The translations under genes and the position numbers were made by a program. From Streptomyces sp. YIM 121038 (lineage in GTDB: Bacteria; Actinomycetota; Actinomycetes; Streptomycetales; Streptomycetaceae), in assembly GCF_006088715.1 (NCBI RefSeq), contig NZ_CP030772.1:868001-932000 (forward strand): a stretch of DNA of 64,000 nt, read 5' to 3'. Below the pieces are notes generated by a model that searched no databases, was not told the origin of the DNA, and was given only the letters and a program-made list of their open reading frames with translations. Shown here one piece after another: positions 29,616 through 38,714 of the stretch (within the stretch, counting starts at the first letter, position 1; every line of letters begins with the position of its first letter).

Positions 29616-30994
29616 CAATGCCGTTGTTTGAGTTACTGAAGCGTTGCCGGGCTGAGGGTGATCACCTTGGCGGGGACTCGCCGGGTGGGGCCGGGCTGCT
29701 GTTTCTTGACCGAGGGCGAGTATTTCGCGTCCGGGCGTTTGAGGACCCGTGGCGCACTACGGCTGCGGCGAGGCCCGGTGTCGAGCTTGCGGCGGATCTT
29801 GACTTCCAGCATCGCCAGGAATGCCCCGACGGCCGAGACGGCGTCCTTGGTCTGCTGGATCACGCTGCGCCGTACGTGCTTGTGAGCCTTGACGAAGGAG
29901 ATCCGGTGCGGGTCGATCCGCTCGCCGTCGGCGACTCTCATGATGATCCCGTTCAGGCAGTGGTGCACCACCAGATGCGCCCAGACCTCCTGATGCGCCA
30001 GCGCCGGAGTGGCCGAGCGCAACACCTGCGCGGGTCCACGCTGGAACGTCTTGACCTGCCGGTAGGCCGATTCCGCCTCCCAGCGATCATGGTAGAGCGA
30101 GGCCAGCTCCGCTGCTGGATAGGCCTCGGCGTCCAGCAGATCGGTCAACAGCCTGATCAGCTCGCCGCCGTCGGTGCGGTACTCGACGACCCGGACCGTC
30201 ACCCCGCCCGGATGCGAGGCCCGCTGCCTACCCAGGCTCACCCGCCCCAGGTAGCTCCCGTCCGGCAGCACCTCAAGCGGCCGGGAGGCGACCGTCGACC
30301 GAGCCCTCAGCAGCAGATGTGCTCCGGCGTGGGTGTACGCCTTCCACAGTTCCACCCCGGGGAAGTTGCGGTCCATGATGACCAGCATCCCGGCCGCGGA
30401 GGAGGCCATCTGTACCGCCAACTCCCGCTCGCCACCGTTGAAGCCTCCGATCCGGGCGTCGATCGAGGCGTGTGTGCCGGTCTCGGTCAGCGTCACCACC
30501 CGCACCTGCGGAAACCCGGCCGGCGCCCCGCGCGCGTCGCTCCACCCGCCAAAGAGCTCCCGGTTGGCCTTGTTGTCCGGCAGGTCCAGTACGAAGCCGT
30601 CGACGGCGGCCAACCGCATCCCGCGCCAGAACGCCGTGCCCACCCGGGCAGGGGCCACCGGTCCGCACACCCGACGGAACACCGTCTCCAACACCTCTGG
30701 CCCCAGGCGCTGCCGGGCGCGGGTGAACAAGGCCCGGTTCGGGATCGTCTCGTCCATTCCCTCCAGCGCCCCGACCAGGTTCTGCGCGACATCGTCGTAG
30801 GAGTCCTGCGCGAACAGCGCCAACGCGAGCGTGAAGTAGACCATGAACCGCGGCGAGAGAGCACCCGGCCTCACCCCGCCCCGGCCCCACGTCATCGGAT
30901 CGCCCCGTCCACGGATGCATGACGTGTCAACGCCTGGCGAGCCGAATACCTCCCGCCCACCACGAACTGATGAATGGTCAAACAACGGCATTGG
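29616..30994 (-). mobile_element. IS4-family element inserted in ISAzo13
   Basis: A 17-bp sequence CCAATGCCGTTGTTTGA at the left end recurs inverted at 30978-30994. The flanks CCCGGGAC and CCCGGCAC look like an 8-bp target duplication with one mismatch. Joining the flanks restores the ISAzo13 reading frame context (HFPPGT then KWNRIEHRM). Confidence 0.8.
29633..30991 (-). CDS. IS4-family transposase
   Basis: The ATG at 30991 lies within the terminal repeat and gives 452 residues; ATG 30895 is an alternative. The DDE residues are placed in LAAVDGFVLDLPDN, GMLVIMDRNFPGVELW and DRWEAESAYRQVKTFQRG. The N-terminal 35 residues are less family-like than the part from LSPRFMVYFTLALALFAQDS on, so a small early frameshift is possible. 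Confidence 0.8.
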   Translation of the reverse strand: MPLFDHSSVRGGREVFGSPGVDTSCIRGRGDPMTWGRGGVRPGALSPRFMVYFTLALALFAQDSYDDVAQNLVGALEGMDETIPNRALFTRARQRLGPEVLETVFRRVCGPVAPARVGTAFWRGMRLAAVDGFVLDLPDNKANRELFGGWSDARGAPAGFPQVRVVTLTETGTHASIDARIGGFNGGERELAVQMASSAAGMLVIMDRNFPGVELWKAYTHAGAHLLLRARSTVASRPLEVLPDGSYLGRVSLGRQRASHPGGVTVRVVEYRTDGGELIRLLTDLLDAEAYPAAELASLYHDRWEAESAYRQVKTFQRGPAQVLRSATPALAHQEVWAHLVVHHCLNGIIMRVADGERIDPHRISFVKAHKHVRRSVIQQTKDAVSAVGAFLAMLEVKIRRKLDTGPRRSRSAPRVLKRPDAKYSPSVKKQQPGPTRRVPAKVITLSPATLQ

Positions 30995-31273
30995 GTCCCG
31001 GGAGGGAAGTGGCACACCGTGATCTGAAGGCCGCTCTCGTGGGCGAAGGCGTGCAGCTGCTTCTTCCAGGTCCAGTAGCGGGGATTGTTCGAGCCGCCGG
31101 AGTCCGCCGTGATCAGCAGCCGGGTGGCGCGCGGGTGGTCGAGTCGTCCGCGTCGGCGCCACCAGCGACGGATGGACTCCACGGCGAACGCGGCGGTGTC
31201 GTGGTCGGTCCCGATGTTCACCCAGCCGGCGTTGGTGGCGAGATCGTAGATACCGTAGGGGATGACAACCGGC
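30995..31273 (-). pseudogene. ISAzo13-family transposase, 5' part
   Basis: Reads VVIPYGIYDLATNAGWVNIG, LITADSGGSNNPRYWTWKK and LQITVCHFPPGT, the middle of ISAzo13 transposases. It is cut at 31274 by IS3 copy A and continues beyond the IS4 at 28893-29615. The N-terminal third is absent from the window. Confidence 0.8.
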
Positions 31274-31291
31274 TGAGGCGCCCCCGGTGGT

Positions 31292-31669
31292 GTGGACACT
31301 CTGACAATGGATCTTGTGGATCCGAGGAAGGGTGTCCTGGTGGGACGAAGGTCTCCGTATCCGGCGGAGTTCAGGAACGATGCGGTGGCGCTGTACCGGA
31401 CGGCGGGAGGGAAGCGCACATATGCCGCGGTCGCGGCGGATGTCGGGGTGACCGGCGAGACCCTGTGCAGTTGGGTGCGCCAGGCCGGCGAACAGGCCGG
31501 CCGCGCCAGCAGCCGCGGAGGGGAGTCTGCGGCGGAGAGCCGGGATGAGGAACTGGCGCGGCTGCGGGCGGAGAACGGCCGGCTGCGCAGGGCCGAGAAG
31601 GAGTGGGAACTCGAGCGGGAGGTCCTGCGCCGGGCAGCCCCGTATTTCGCCAAGGAGATGAGGGCATAA
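31292..31669 (+). CDS. IS3 OrfA (copy A)
   Basis: 125 residues with a helix-turn-helix (RTYAAVAADVGVTGETLCSW) and a leucine-zipper segment (DEELARLRAENGRLRRAEKE) typical of IS3 OrfA. An ATG at 31307 is an alternative start. OrfB follows in the -1 frame, the usual IS3 arrangement. Confidence 0.85.
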   Translation: MDTLTMDLVDPRKGVLVGRRSPYPAEFRNDAVALYRTAGGKRTYAAVAADVGVTGETLCSWVRQAGEQAGRASSRGGESAAESRDEELARLRAENGRLRRAEKEWELEREVLRRAAPYFAKEMRA

Positions 31670-32553
31670 CCCGCCGCTGGGACTTCATCTCCGCCCACCG
31701 CGCCGACTTCGGCGTCAAGCGGATATGCCGGGTCCTTCACGTGTCCCGCTCGGGCTACTACCGGTGGCTCGCCGGGGCGAAGGCCCGCAGCGAGCGGCGG
31801 GCCGCGGACTGCGCCCTGGTCGCTGAGATCCGCGAGATCCACACCGAGCACAAGGGCACGTACGGGGTCCGCCGGGTCCACGCCGAGCTGCGGGGCTTCG
31901 GGCATACCGTCAACCGCAAGCGCGTCGAGCACCTCATGAGGAAGCACGGGATCAAGGGCCGCCACCTGCGGCGCCGCAAGCGCACCACGGTCCCCGACCG
32001 GCTCGCACCACCCGCCCCCGGCCTCGTCCGCCGCGACTTCTCCGCCCGTCAGCCAGACGAGAAATGGTGCGGCAATCATCACCTACGTGCAGGTCGGCGG
32101 CTCGTGGCTGTATCTGGCCTGTGTCCTGGACATCTGCTCGTGCCGGGTGCTCGGCTACTCGATGGCCACCCATATGCGGTCCGAACTGGTCATCGACGCC
32201 CTGAAGATGGCCGCGTCGGCAGCGTCGGCGGGGTGATCTTCCATACGGACAGAGGCGCGCAATACACCTCGGACGCGTTCGCCCAGGTCTGCGCGGGTTT
32301 CGGGATCCGCAGGAGCATGGGCCGGGCCGGCTTGAGCTACGACAATGCCCTCGCCGAGTCGTTCTGGCAGGGGCTCAAGAGGGAGACGATGCACGAGAGG
32401 CTGTTCTCGACGGTGCGCCAGGCAAGGCTGGAGATCTTCCAGTGGCTCACCTACTACAACACGCGCAGACGCCACAGTGCCCTCAGCTACCTCTCGCCCA
32501 CAGAGTTCGAACAACAGCACCTACGAGCAGATAGACTCACAATCGCGGCATGA
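31603..32553 (+). pseudogene. IS3 OrfB (copy A), central segment out of frame
   Basis: The frame contains FGVKRICRVLHVSRSGYYRW, HTDRGAQYTSDAFAQVC (second Asp) and DNALAESFWQGLKRE (Glu). Between about 32065 and 32230 the protein reads nonsense (CGNHHLRAGRRLVAVSGLC). The genuine sequence with the first catalytic Asp region (ITYVQVGGSWLYLACVLDI) lies in another frame. Two compensating one-base changes therefore destroy the active site. Copy B has the same defect. Confidence 0.8.
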
Positions 32554-32712
32554 GCCCCTGTGCCCACACACCGGGCGACGCCTCAGATCGCTGTTACACC
32601 AGATGAGGGGACACGACCCCGAACGGGGGCGGATCGCGAGCAGTGCGCGTACCTGTTGTGCAGGCTGGCAGGGGAGCCGACGGGCGCTCCGCCTGGCGAA
32701 GGAGAATCTTCT

Positions 32713-34122
32713 GTGACGAGCCGACGTTCAGTGAGCCGGGAACGGGTCCCCGCACAATCACGACGGGTGCCGCGCGTGCGGTGGAGCGGCCGGACATGGC
32801 TGGGACAGGTGACGGGCGTGGCCACCGTGCTGGCGGCTTCCTGTGCTGGCACACTGCTGGCCGCCCCGCTCGCGCACGCCGCAGACGACCAGCTGCCGGC
32901 CGGCTGCACGGCCGATGCCACGGCCGGCGCGGCCATCACGGTCGAGGACACCACCATCCCGGCGGGCGCCGCCTACATTGACTGCCCCCAGGGCATCACC
33001 ACGCCCATGGTTCTGAACAACGGCAGCCACTTCGTCTACGTCCACGGCGGCAGCGTCAGTAGCAGCATCGATGCCTCCGACACCGGCAACACCGACACCA
33101 TCCTCATCCAAGCCCCCAACGGCTCTGACAACACCGGCAGCTATTCCAAGGGCTCGGATACCCCTGGGCGTGGCGGCCGGGGTGCCGACGGCATCACCGG
33201 CACCGGCGCCGTCACCACCCACGGCGGCACTCTCAACCTCGCTGTCCAGGCAGGCACCGGCGGCAACGGCAACACCGGCAGCAGCACCCTTGGCATCGGT
33301 GGCCACGGCGGCACCGCCATCGCCGGCACGATCACCACGAACGGCGGCAGCAGCATCAGCGCCGCCGGTGGCAACGGCGGCAACGGCAACGGCAACGGCA
33401 ATCTGCGCGGTGGCGACGGCGGTAACGCCATCAGCGGCACCGTTACCGCCGACACCAGCAACACCACTACTGTCCTGGCCCGCGGTGGCAACGGCGGCAC
33501 AGGTCATAGCGCAGGTGGCGGCGGCGCAGGTGTCAGCGGCGAAGTCGATGCCCGTTGGGCCTCACAGTTCACTCTGTCCAGCACCGGGGGCAACGGCGGC
33601 GCCGGCTACTTCAGTGGTGCTGGCGGCGGCGCCGGTATCGGCGGAGCCGGCGCCAGCCACAGCCGGGATCTGGCCGCCACCGGGGGCGGCAACGCCCGAG
33701 TCGCCGGCCCCGGCGGCAGCAAGGGCTACGCGAAGGTTACGGGAGGCAACGGCGGCAACGGACTCAGCGGAGGCACTGCCGGTGGCGGGGGCGCTGGCAC
33801 CGGCGGTGGCGGGGGGGACGTCAATAACGGTCAGGGCAACGGTGGCAGCGGTGGCAACGCCGAGGTCGAGGGCGTCAGCATCACCTCCGTCAGCGCCGGA
33901 GGCTACGGCGGCAGCGGGGACGGCGGCAATAGCGGGGGCGGCGGGGGCGGTGCCGGCATCGGCGGTGGTGGCGGTGGCAGCGTCAGCGTGGGCGGCGCAG
34001 GTGAGAACGCCAGCTTCCGCGGTCTCAATGTAGGCACCCCTGGCCTCGGCGGCATTCCCGGCGGCGGCAGGGGTGATTCCACCGGCAGCGGAGGCAGCGG
34101 TGGGGGCGGCTTCATGCCCTGA
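32713..34122 (+). CDS. Glycine-rich secreted protein
   Basis: The GTG at 32713 has AAGGAG 8 bases upstream. The 469-residue product has a signal peptide (Arg-rich start, hydrophobic VTGVATVLAASCAGTLLAA, cleavage after AHA near residue 55). A short Cys-containing region follows (AGCTADATAGAAITVEDTT), then more than 300 residues dominated by GGNGGNG, GGAGIGG and GGGG runs. Composition is like mycobacterial PGRS proteins, but there is no PE domain. It is probably surface-exposed or part of the cell envelope. It lies alone between inverted IS3 copies A and B, and a decayed gene of similar type lies at 27298. Confidence 0.8.
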   Translation: MTSRRSVSRERVPAQSRRVPRVRWSGRTWLGQVTGVATVLAASCAGTLLAAPLAHAADDQLPAGCTADATAGAAITVEDTTIPAGAAYIDCPQGITTPMVLNNGSHFVYVHGGSVSSSIDASDTGNTDTILIQAPNGSDNTGSYSKGSDTPGRGGRGADGITGTGAVTTHGGTLNLAVQAGTGGNGNTGSSTLGIGGHGGTAIAGTITTNGGSSISAAGGNGGNGNGNGNLRGGDGGNAISGTVTADTSNTTTVLARGGNGGTGHSAGGGGAGVSGEVDARWASQFTLSSTGGNGGAGYFSGAGGGAGIGGAGASHSRDLAATGGGNARVAGPGGSKGYAKVTGGNGGNGLSGGTAGGGGAGTGGGGGDVNNGQGNGGSGGNAEVEGVSITSVSAGGYGGSGDGGNSGGGGGGAGIGGGGGGSVSVGGAGENASFRGLNVGTPGLGGIPGGGRGDSTGSGGSGGGGFMP

Positions 34123-34229
34123 CAGCGGCCATGCCAAGCGGTAGGGCCGAGGGCTGGCGCGGCAGCTGATGCTCCGTTTCCAGCCCCCTCCGCCCGAGGC
34201 GCATTCCATGGGTCGTCGCAACACAGTGG

Positions 34230-34331
34230 TCAACTGGCTGCCGCCAGGAGCTTAGCGAGACGCTCGGCTGGGGTTTCCCAGCCGAGCGTTTTACGTGGGC
34301 GGCCGTTGAGTTCGGCGGCCACGGCGTCCAG
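34230..34331 (-). pseudogene. C-terminal remnant of IS30-family transposase
   Basis: The last 34 codons read DAVAAELNGRPRKTLGWETP then AERLAKLLAA, the characteristic end of IS30 transposases. The rest was replaced by IS3 copy B at 34332. Confidence 0.75.
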
Positions 34332-34363
34332 TGAGGCGTCGCCCGGTGTGTGGGCACAGGGGC

Positions 34364-35314
34364 TCATGCCGCGATTGTGAGTCGATCTGCTCGTAGGTGC
34401 TGTTGTTCGAACTCTGTGGGCGAGAGGTAGCTGAGGGCACTGTGGCGTCTGCGCGTGTTGTAGTAGGTGAGCCACTGGAAGATCTCCAGCCTTGCCTGGC
34501 GCACCGTCGAGAACAGCCTCTCGTGCATCGTCTCCCTCTTGAGCCCCTGCCAGAACGACTCGGCGAGGGCATTGTCGTAGCTCAAGCCGGCCCGGCCCAT
34601 GCTCCTGCGGATCCCGAAACCCGCGCAGACCTGGGCGAACGCGTCCGAGGTGTATTGCGCGCCTCTGTCCGTATGGAAGATCACCCCGCCGACGCTGCCG
34701 ACGCGGCCATCTTCAGGGCGTCGATGACCAGTTCGGACCGCATATGGGTGGCCATCGAGTAGCCGAGCACCCGGCACGAGCAGATGTCCAGGACACAGGC
34801 CAGATACAGCCACGAGCCGCCGACCTGCACGTAGGTGATGATTGCCGCACCATTTCTCGTCTGGCTGACGGGCGGAGAAGTCGCGGCGGACGAGGCCGGG
34901 GGCGGGTGGTGCGAGCCGGTCGGGGACCGTGGTGCGCTTGCGGCGCCGCAGGTGGCGGCCCTTGATCCCGTGCTTCCTCATGAGGTGCTCGACGCGCTTG
35001 CGGTTGACGGTATGCCCGAAGCCCCGCAGCTCGGCGTGGACCCGGCGGACCCCGTACGTGCCCTTGTGCTCGGTGTGGATCTCGCGGATCTCAGCGACCA
35101 GGGCGCAGTCCGCGGCCCGCCGCTCGCTGCGGGCCTTCGCCCCGGCGAGCCACCGGTAGTAGCCCGAGCGGGACACGTGAAGGACCCGGCATATCCGCTT
35201 GACGCCGAAGTCGGCGCGGTGGGCGGAGATGAAGTCCCAGCGGCGGGTTATGCCCTCATCTCCTTGGCGAAATACGGGGCTGCCCGGCGCAGGACCTCCC
35301 GCTCGAGTTCCCAC
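34364..35314 (-). pseudogene. IS3 OrfB (copy B), central segment out of frame
   Basis: Identical to OrfB of copy A, including the out-of-frame central segment that removes the first catalytic Asp region. The shared defect means it arose before the duplication, or that the element moved with help from another IS3 enzyme. Confidence 0.8.
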
Positions 35315-35625
35315 TCCTTCTCGGCCCTGCGCAGCCGGCCGTTCTCCGCCCGCAGCCGCGCCAGTTCCTCATCCCGGCTCTCCGCCGCAGACTCCCCTCC
35401 GCGGCTGCTGGCGCGGCCGGCCTGTTCGCCGGCCTGGCGCACCCAACTGCACAGGGTCTCGCCGGTCACCCCGACATCCGCCGCGACCGCGGCATATGTG
35501 CGCTTCCCTCCCGCCGTCCGGTACAGCGCCACCGCATCGTTCCTGAACTCCGCCGGATACGGAGACCTTCGTCCCACCAGGACACCCTTCCTCGGATCCA
35601 CAAGATCCATTGTCAGAGTGTCCAC
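35248..35625 (-). CDS. IS3 OrfA (copy B)
   Basis: Its protein is identical to OrfA of copy A (helix-turn-helix plus leucine zipper). Confidence 0.85.
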   Translation of the reverse strand: MDTLTMDLVDPRKGVLVGRRSPYPAEFRNDAVALYRTAGGKRTYAAVAADVGVTGETLCSWVRQAGEQAGRASSRGGESAAESRDEELARLRAENGRLRRAEKEWELEREVLRRAAPYFAKEMRA

Positions 35626-35894
35626 ACCACCGGGGGCGCCTCACCACGCACCAGGCCCCACCAGGATGGTCAGCCTCACCAGCGGTTTCGAGGCGGCGCG
35701 AGGGGAGAACAAGGTCAGCGGAACGCACGCTCCTGATCATTCTTCGCTCCATCACACATGAACGCACTCCGGATCACACCCCGGGAAGCATGTTCACGTC
35801 GTGCGCCCCTGGCCTGCGCCTTCCTGTTGGTACCTGCATCTCGCAACGATGTGCAGCAGTCGTCCCGCCCATCAACGCTGCGGAGGAGGGTGCG

Positions 35895-36677
35895 ATGACG
35901 CAAACAGGAGACACGCGCAGGCCGCGGGAGGTAGCCGAGCCCCCGGTCGAGAGCGGTGCATGGGAACGGTACTGGTCTGCCATCGGCAGCAGGGACATTC
36001 CTCCCTGGGACACCGATCCGGAAGGGCAGCTGAGCGACTGGTGCCGGCAGGTCAGCGGCCTGCTGCGCCCGGGGTTGCCGTTGATGGACGTGGCCTGCGG
36101 CAACGGACACCAGACGTCGTGGCTGGCACAGCGCTTCGCCACCTCTGTGGGTCCGGTCATCGGTGTGGATGTATCTGCAACGGCCGTGGCTCTGGCCCGC
36201 GAGCAGCAGTTGCACCTGTCCGGAGTCGACTATCCGGGGGTGCGTTTCGAGGTTGTCGATGTTCTCGACGACCAGGCGGTGAAGGCACTGGCCGCGCGTA
36301 CCGGGCCGGCCAATGTGTGGGTGCGGTTCCTGCTGCACCTGCTGGACGATGACGACGCTCGTCGGCGCGCGATCGCTTCCCTCGCTACCCTCGCGGGCGG
36401 GCAGGGGAGGATCTTCGACTACGAGTTCCTGGCGCAGGAGCCGGGGAAGATGGAGGGCTATGCCGCTCGGCACACCAGTGTCCGCGCGGTATTCGAGGCG
36501 GGCGTGCGGCCGGGGCAGCTGATGCCCCGGGAACTGGCCGCCCTCTACCGCGACGCGGGCCTGACGGTGCTGACCGAACGCAGCGACGAGTTCCACGGCG
36601 CACACGGTCCGGCCGAGGGCACCTTCCACGCGGAATGGATCGTCGCAGGGGGTGAGCGCGATGCCGCTGCTGTGTAG
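35895..36677 (+). CDS. Class I SAM-dependent methyltransferase
   Basis: The ATG at 35895 follows GGAGGAGG with a 7-base gap, a strong ribosome binding site. The 260-residue protein has SAM motif I as LMDVACGNGHQTSWLAQRF (about residues 63-81), then GVDVSATAVALAREQQL, and an aromatic/Leu-rich VWVRFLLHLLDDDDARRRA region. It is the first gene of a five-gene rightward operon and overlaps the type III PKS gene by 17 bp, so it is probably co-translated and acts on the polyketide product. O-, N- or C-specificity cannot be read from sequence. Confidence 0.88.
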   Translation: MTQTGDTRRPREVAEPPVESGAWERYWSAIGSRDIPPWDTDPEGQLSDWCRQVSGLLRPGLPLMDVACGNGHQTSWLAQRFATSVGPVIGVDVSATAVALAREQQLHLSGVDYPGVRFEVVDVLDDQAVKALAARTGPANVWVRFLLHLLDDDDARRRAIASLATLAGGQGRIFDYEFLAQEPGKMEGYAARHTSVRAVFEAGVRPGQLMPRELAALYRDAGLTVLTERSDEFHGAHGPAEGTFHAEWIVAGGERDAAAV

Positions 36678-37755
36678 GCCCGCAGTTGCCGTGCCCGAGC
36701 ACGTGATCACGCAAGACGACACCCTGGCACTCGCCGCGCGACTGCACGCCGACCACCCGCAACTGCGCCTGGTGCTACGTCTGATCGAGCACACCGGCGT
36801 GGTCAAGCGCCATATCATCCGCCCCATCGACCAGACTCTGGAGCACTCCGGGTTCACGCACCGCAGCGGCGTGTTCGAACAGGAGGCTAAGAAGCGGGTG
36901 CCTCCCGTGGTCGACGAGGCCCTGGCCAATGCCGTTCTTGTGGCCGAGGACATCGATGCCATCGTCTTCGTGTCCTGCACCGGGTTCATGATGCCCTCGC
37001 TCACCTCATGGATGATCAACGAGCTGGGGTTTCGCACCGACACGGTGCAGCTGCCCATCGCGCAACTCGGCTGTGCCGCGGGCACCGCGGCGATCAACCG
37101 GGCCACCGACTACTGCGTCGCCCACCCCGGGGCCAACACCCTCATCGTGGCCTGCGAGTTCTGCTCCCTGTGCTACCAGCCCGACGACCACGACGTCAGC
37201 AGCCTTCTGTCCAACGGCCTGTTCGGGGACGCTGTCGCGGCAGCGGTGGTCCGCGGGGACGGCGAGGGCGTCGGAGTGATCCTGCGGGCACAGGCCTCCC
37301 ATGTCATCCCCGGCACCAGCCAGTGGATCGCCTACGAGGTCAAAGACACCGGATTCCACTTCCGCCTCAACAAAGGCGTACCGGGCACCATGCAACAGGT
37401 CATGCCTGAACTGGGTGCATTCGTCGAGAAGAACGGGCTGCAACTGCCGGGCCTGGACTTCTACGTCGTCCACACCGGCGGCCCCCGGGTCCTGGACGCC
37501 CTGCGCACACACGGCCACGTTCCCGATCAAGGACTCCAGGACAGCTGGCACACCCTCGCCCACCACGGCAACATCGCCTCGGCCGCCGTCTTCGACGTCC
37601 TGTGCCGCACCGCCGACAGCCAACCCCGAGACGGGGCCTGCGGCATCATCGCTGGCTTTGGCCCCGGAATCACCATGGAGCTGGCCCTGGGCACCTGGCA
37701 GACAAGGCCCATGCACACCGTGCTCTCGACGCCCGCAGCAGGGGGACTTCAGTGA
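36661..37755 (+). CDS. Type III polyketide synthase, THN-synthase (RppA)-like
   Basis: The 364-residue protein has the chalcone-synthase-type triad at Cys138 (IAQLGCAAGTAAINRA), His271 (YVVHTGGPRVLD) and Asn304 (HHGNIASAAVFDVL). Cys106 (FVSCTGFMMP), a residue characteristic of bacterial THN synthases, is also present, and the Tyr near 225 matches the RppA active-site Tyr. The start sequence MPLLCRPAVAVPEHV is RppA-like. RppA enzymes condense five malonyl-CoA to 1,3,6,8-tetrahydroxynaphthalene; some relatives accept acyl starters. Its operon partners (methyltransferases and MaoC proteins, no cytochrome P450) differ from classical rppA loci. A GTG at 36652 is an alternative start. Confidence 0.93.
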   Translation: MPLLCRPAVAVPEHVITQDDTLALAARLHADHPQLRLVLRLIEHTGVVKRHIIRPIDQTLEHSGFTHRSGVFEQEAKKRVPPVVDEALANAVLVAEDIDAIVFVSCTGFMMPSLTSWMINELGFRTDTVQLPIAQLGCAAGTAAINRATDYCVAHPGANTLIVACEFCSLCYQPDDHDVSSLLSNGLFGDAVAAAVVRGDGEGVGVILRAQASHVIPGTSQWIAYEVKDTGFHFRLNKGVPGTMQQVMPELGAFVEKNGLQLPGLDFYVVHTGGPRVLDALRTHGHVPDQGLQDSWHTLAHHGNIASAAVFDVLCRTADSQPRDGACGIIAGFGPGITMELALGTWQTRPMHTVLSTPAAGGLQ

Positions 37756-38198
37756 GCTTCGGGAGATCTTATGAGGAGTTCGAGGTCGGCGCCGTGTACC
37801 GTCACTGGCCCGGCAAGACCGTGACCGAGTACGACCACCACCTCTTCTGCCTGCTCACCATGACCCACCACCCGAAGCACCTGGATGCCCACTACGCCCA
37901 GACCTCCACGAACCTCAAACGGAATCCGGTACTGACCACTTACCTCTACTCCCTGGTATTGGGCATGTCCGTACGTGACGTAACAGGACAAGCCCTCAGC
38001 CACGACGAGGAACTTCTCGAACAAATTGCCCCGGTATTCCACGGGGACACCGTGTACGCACAGACCGAAGTGCTCGCCAAGCACGTCGTCCCCAACCGCC
38101 ACGGCCGCGGCGAAGTGCAGGTCGAGACCCGGGGATTCACCCAGGAGGATACCTTGTTCCTGCGCGTGCGACGCCGCATCGCTGTTCCCAGGAGCTGA
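37752..38198 (+). CDS. MaoC-like hotdog hydratase/dehydratase 1
   Basis: The GTG start overlaps the PKS stop by 4 bp. The 148-residue protein is a single hotdog domain of the MaoC/mesaconyl-CoA hydratase type, with YEEFEVGAVYRHWPGKTVTE near the N-terminus. TMTHHPKHLDAHYA holds the hydratase-motif His, but the Asp of classical D-x-N-P-x-H hydratases is not present, as in the mesaconyl-CoA subgroup. It may dehydrate or hydrate a CoA- or ACP-bound intermediate, possibly as a heterodimer with the next gene, which is its tandem paralogue. Confidence 0.85.
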   Translation: MSFGRSYEEFEVGAVYRHWPGKTVTEYDHHLFCLLTMTHHPKHLDAHYAQTSTNLKRNPVLTTYLYSLVLGMSVRDVTGQALSHDEELLEQIAPVFHGDTVYAQTEVLAKHVVPNRHGRGEVQVETRGFTQEDTLFLRVRRRIAVPRS

Positions 38199-38201
38199 GC
38201 A

Positions 38202-38702
38202 ATGCCCTCCGGACGGTATTTCGAAGACTTCGAGACAAGCGCGACGCTTCGTCACTGGCCCGGCAAGACCGTGACCGAGTACGACCACCATCTCTTCTGC
38301 CTGCTCACCATGCACTGCCACCCGCTGCACCTGGACCACCATTACGCACAGTCGGCCACGCGATGGCAACGGCCCCTCGTCACCAGTGCCTATGTCTTCT
38401 CACTTCTGTGCGGACTGTCAGCCCGGGACATCACCGGTCAGGCGATCACGCATCTGAGTTTCGGCTCCTTCTGCCACCCGGCTCCGGTCTTTCACGGAGA
38501 CACCCTCTACGCCCAGACGCGAGTCCTCACCATGCGAGATCCCAGCCCGTCGAAACGAGGCGGCGAAGTCCACGCCGAAACATCCGGCCACAAACAAGAC
38601 GGCACGCTCGTCTACAGCTTCACCAGACGGCTCATCGTGAACAAACGCTGTCCTGCCCGCCCAGCTACAGAACCCAGGGCCGCAGCAGAGCCCGATCGCT
38701 AA
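38202..38702 (+). CDS. MaoC-like hotdog hydratase/dehydratase 2
   Basis: Starts 3 bases after the previous stop. The 166-residue protein has FEDFETSATLRHWPGKTVTE and LTMHCHPLHLDHHYAQ, with the same His in place. About 63 bases of the two genes (37811-37862 against 38263-38315) are nearly identical, while the remaining sequence is clearly diverged. This suggests an old duplication with local gene conversion. The C-terminal 20 residues are an extra basic and Ala/Pro-rich tail. A two-subunit hydratase is the simplest reading. Confidence 0.85.
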   Translation: MPSGRYFEDFETSATLRHWPGKTVTEYDHHLFCLLTMHCHPLHLDHHYAQSATRWQRPLVTSAYVFSLLCGLSARDITGQAITHLSFGSFCHPAPVFHGDTLYAQTRVLTMRDPSPSKRGGEVHAETSGHKQDGTLVYSFTRRLIVNKRCPARPATEPRAAAEPDR

Positions 38703-38714
38703 AGGGAGCCAGCC

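Larger units (their letters stand above)
31274..32585 (+). mobile_element. IS3-family element, copy A (1312 bp)
   Basis: Ends are TGAGGCG...CGCCTCA. The same element in inverted orientation lies at 34332-35643, with identical encoded proteins. No obvious 3-bp target duplication flanks it or the pair. Confidence 0.85.
34332..35643 (-). mobile_element. IS3-family element, copy B (1312 bp)
   Basis: Inverted duplicate of copy A with the same ends and encoded proteins. Together with copy A it brackets the glycine-rich gene, giving a composite-transposon-like unit from 31274 to 35643. Confidence 0.85.

Noticed and set aside
33141..34115. Tandem-repeat or CRISPR-like structure in the glycine-rich gene
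   Set aside because: Repeats are imperfect GGN-type coding repeats within one open frame with a signal peptide; there are no constant repeats with unique spacers.
32713..34122. PE_PGRS protein
   Set aside because: Composition is similar, but the N-terminus is a signal peptide and no PE domain is present.
36661..37755. FabH-type KASIII
   Set aside because: The Cys, His and Asn contexts and Cys106 match bacterial type III PKS (RppA type), not FabH.
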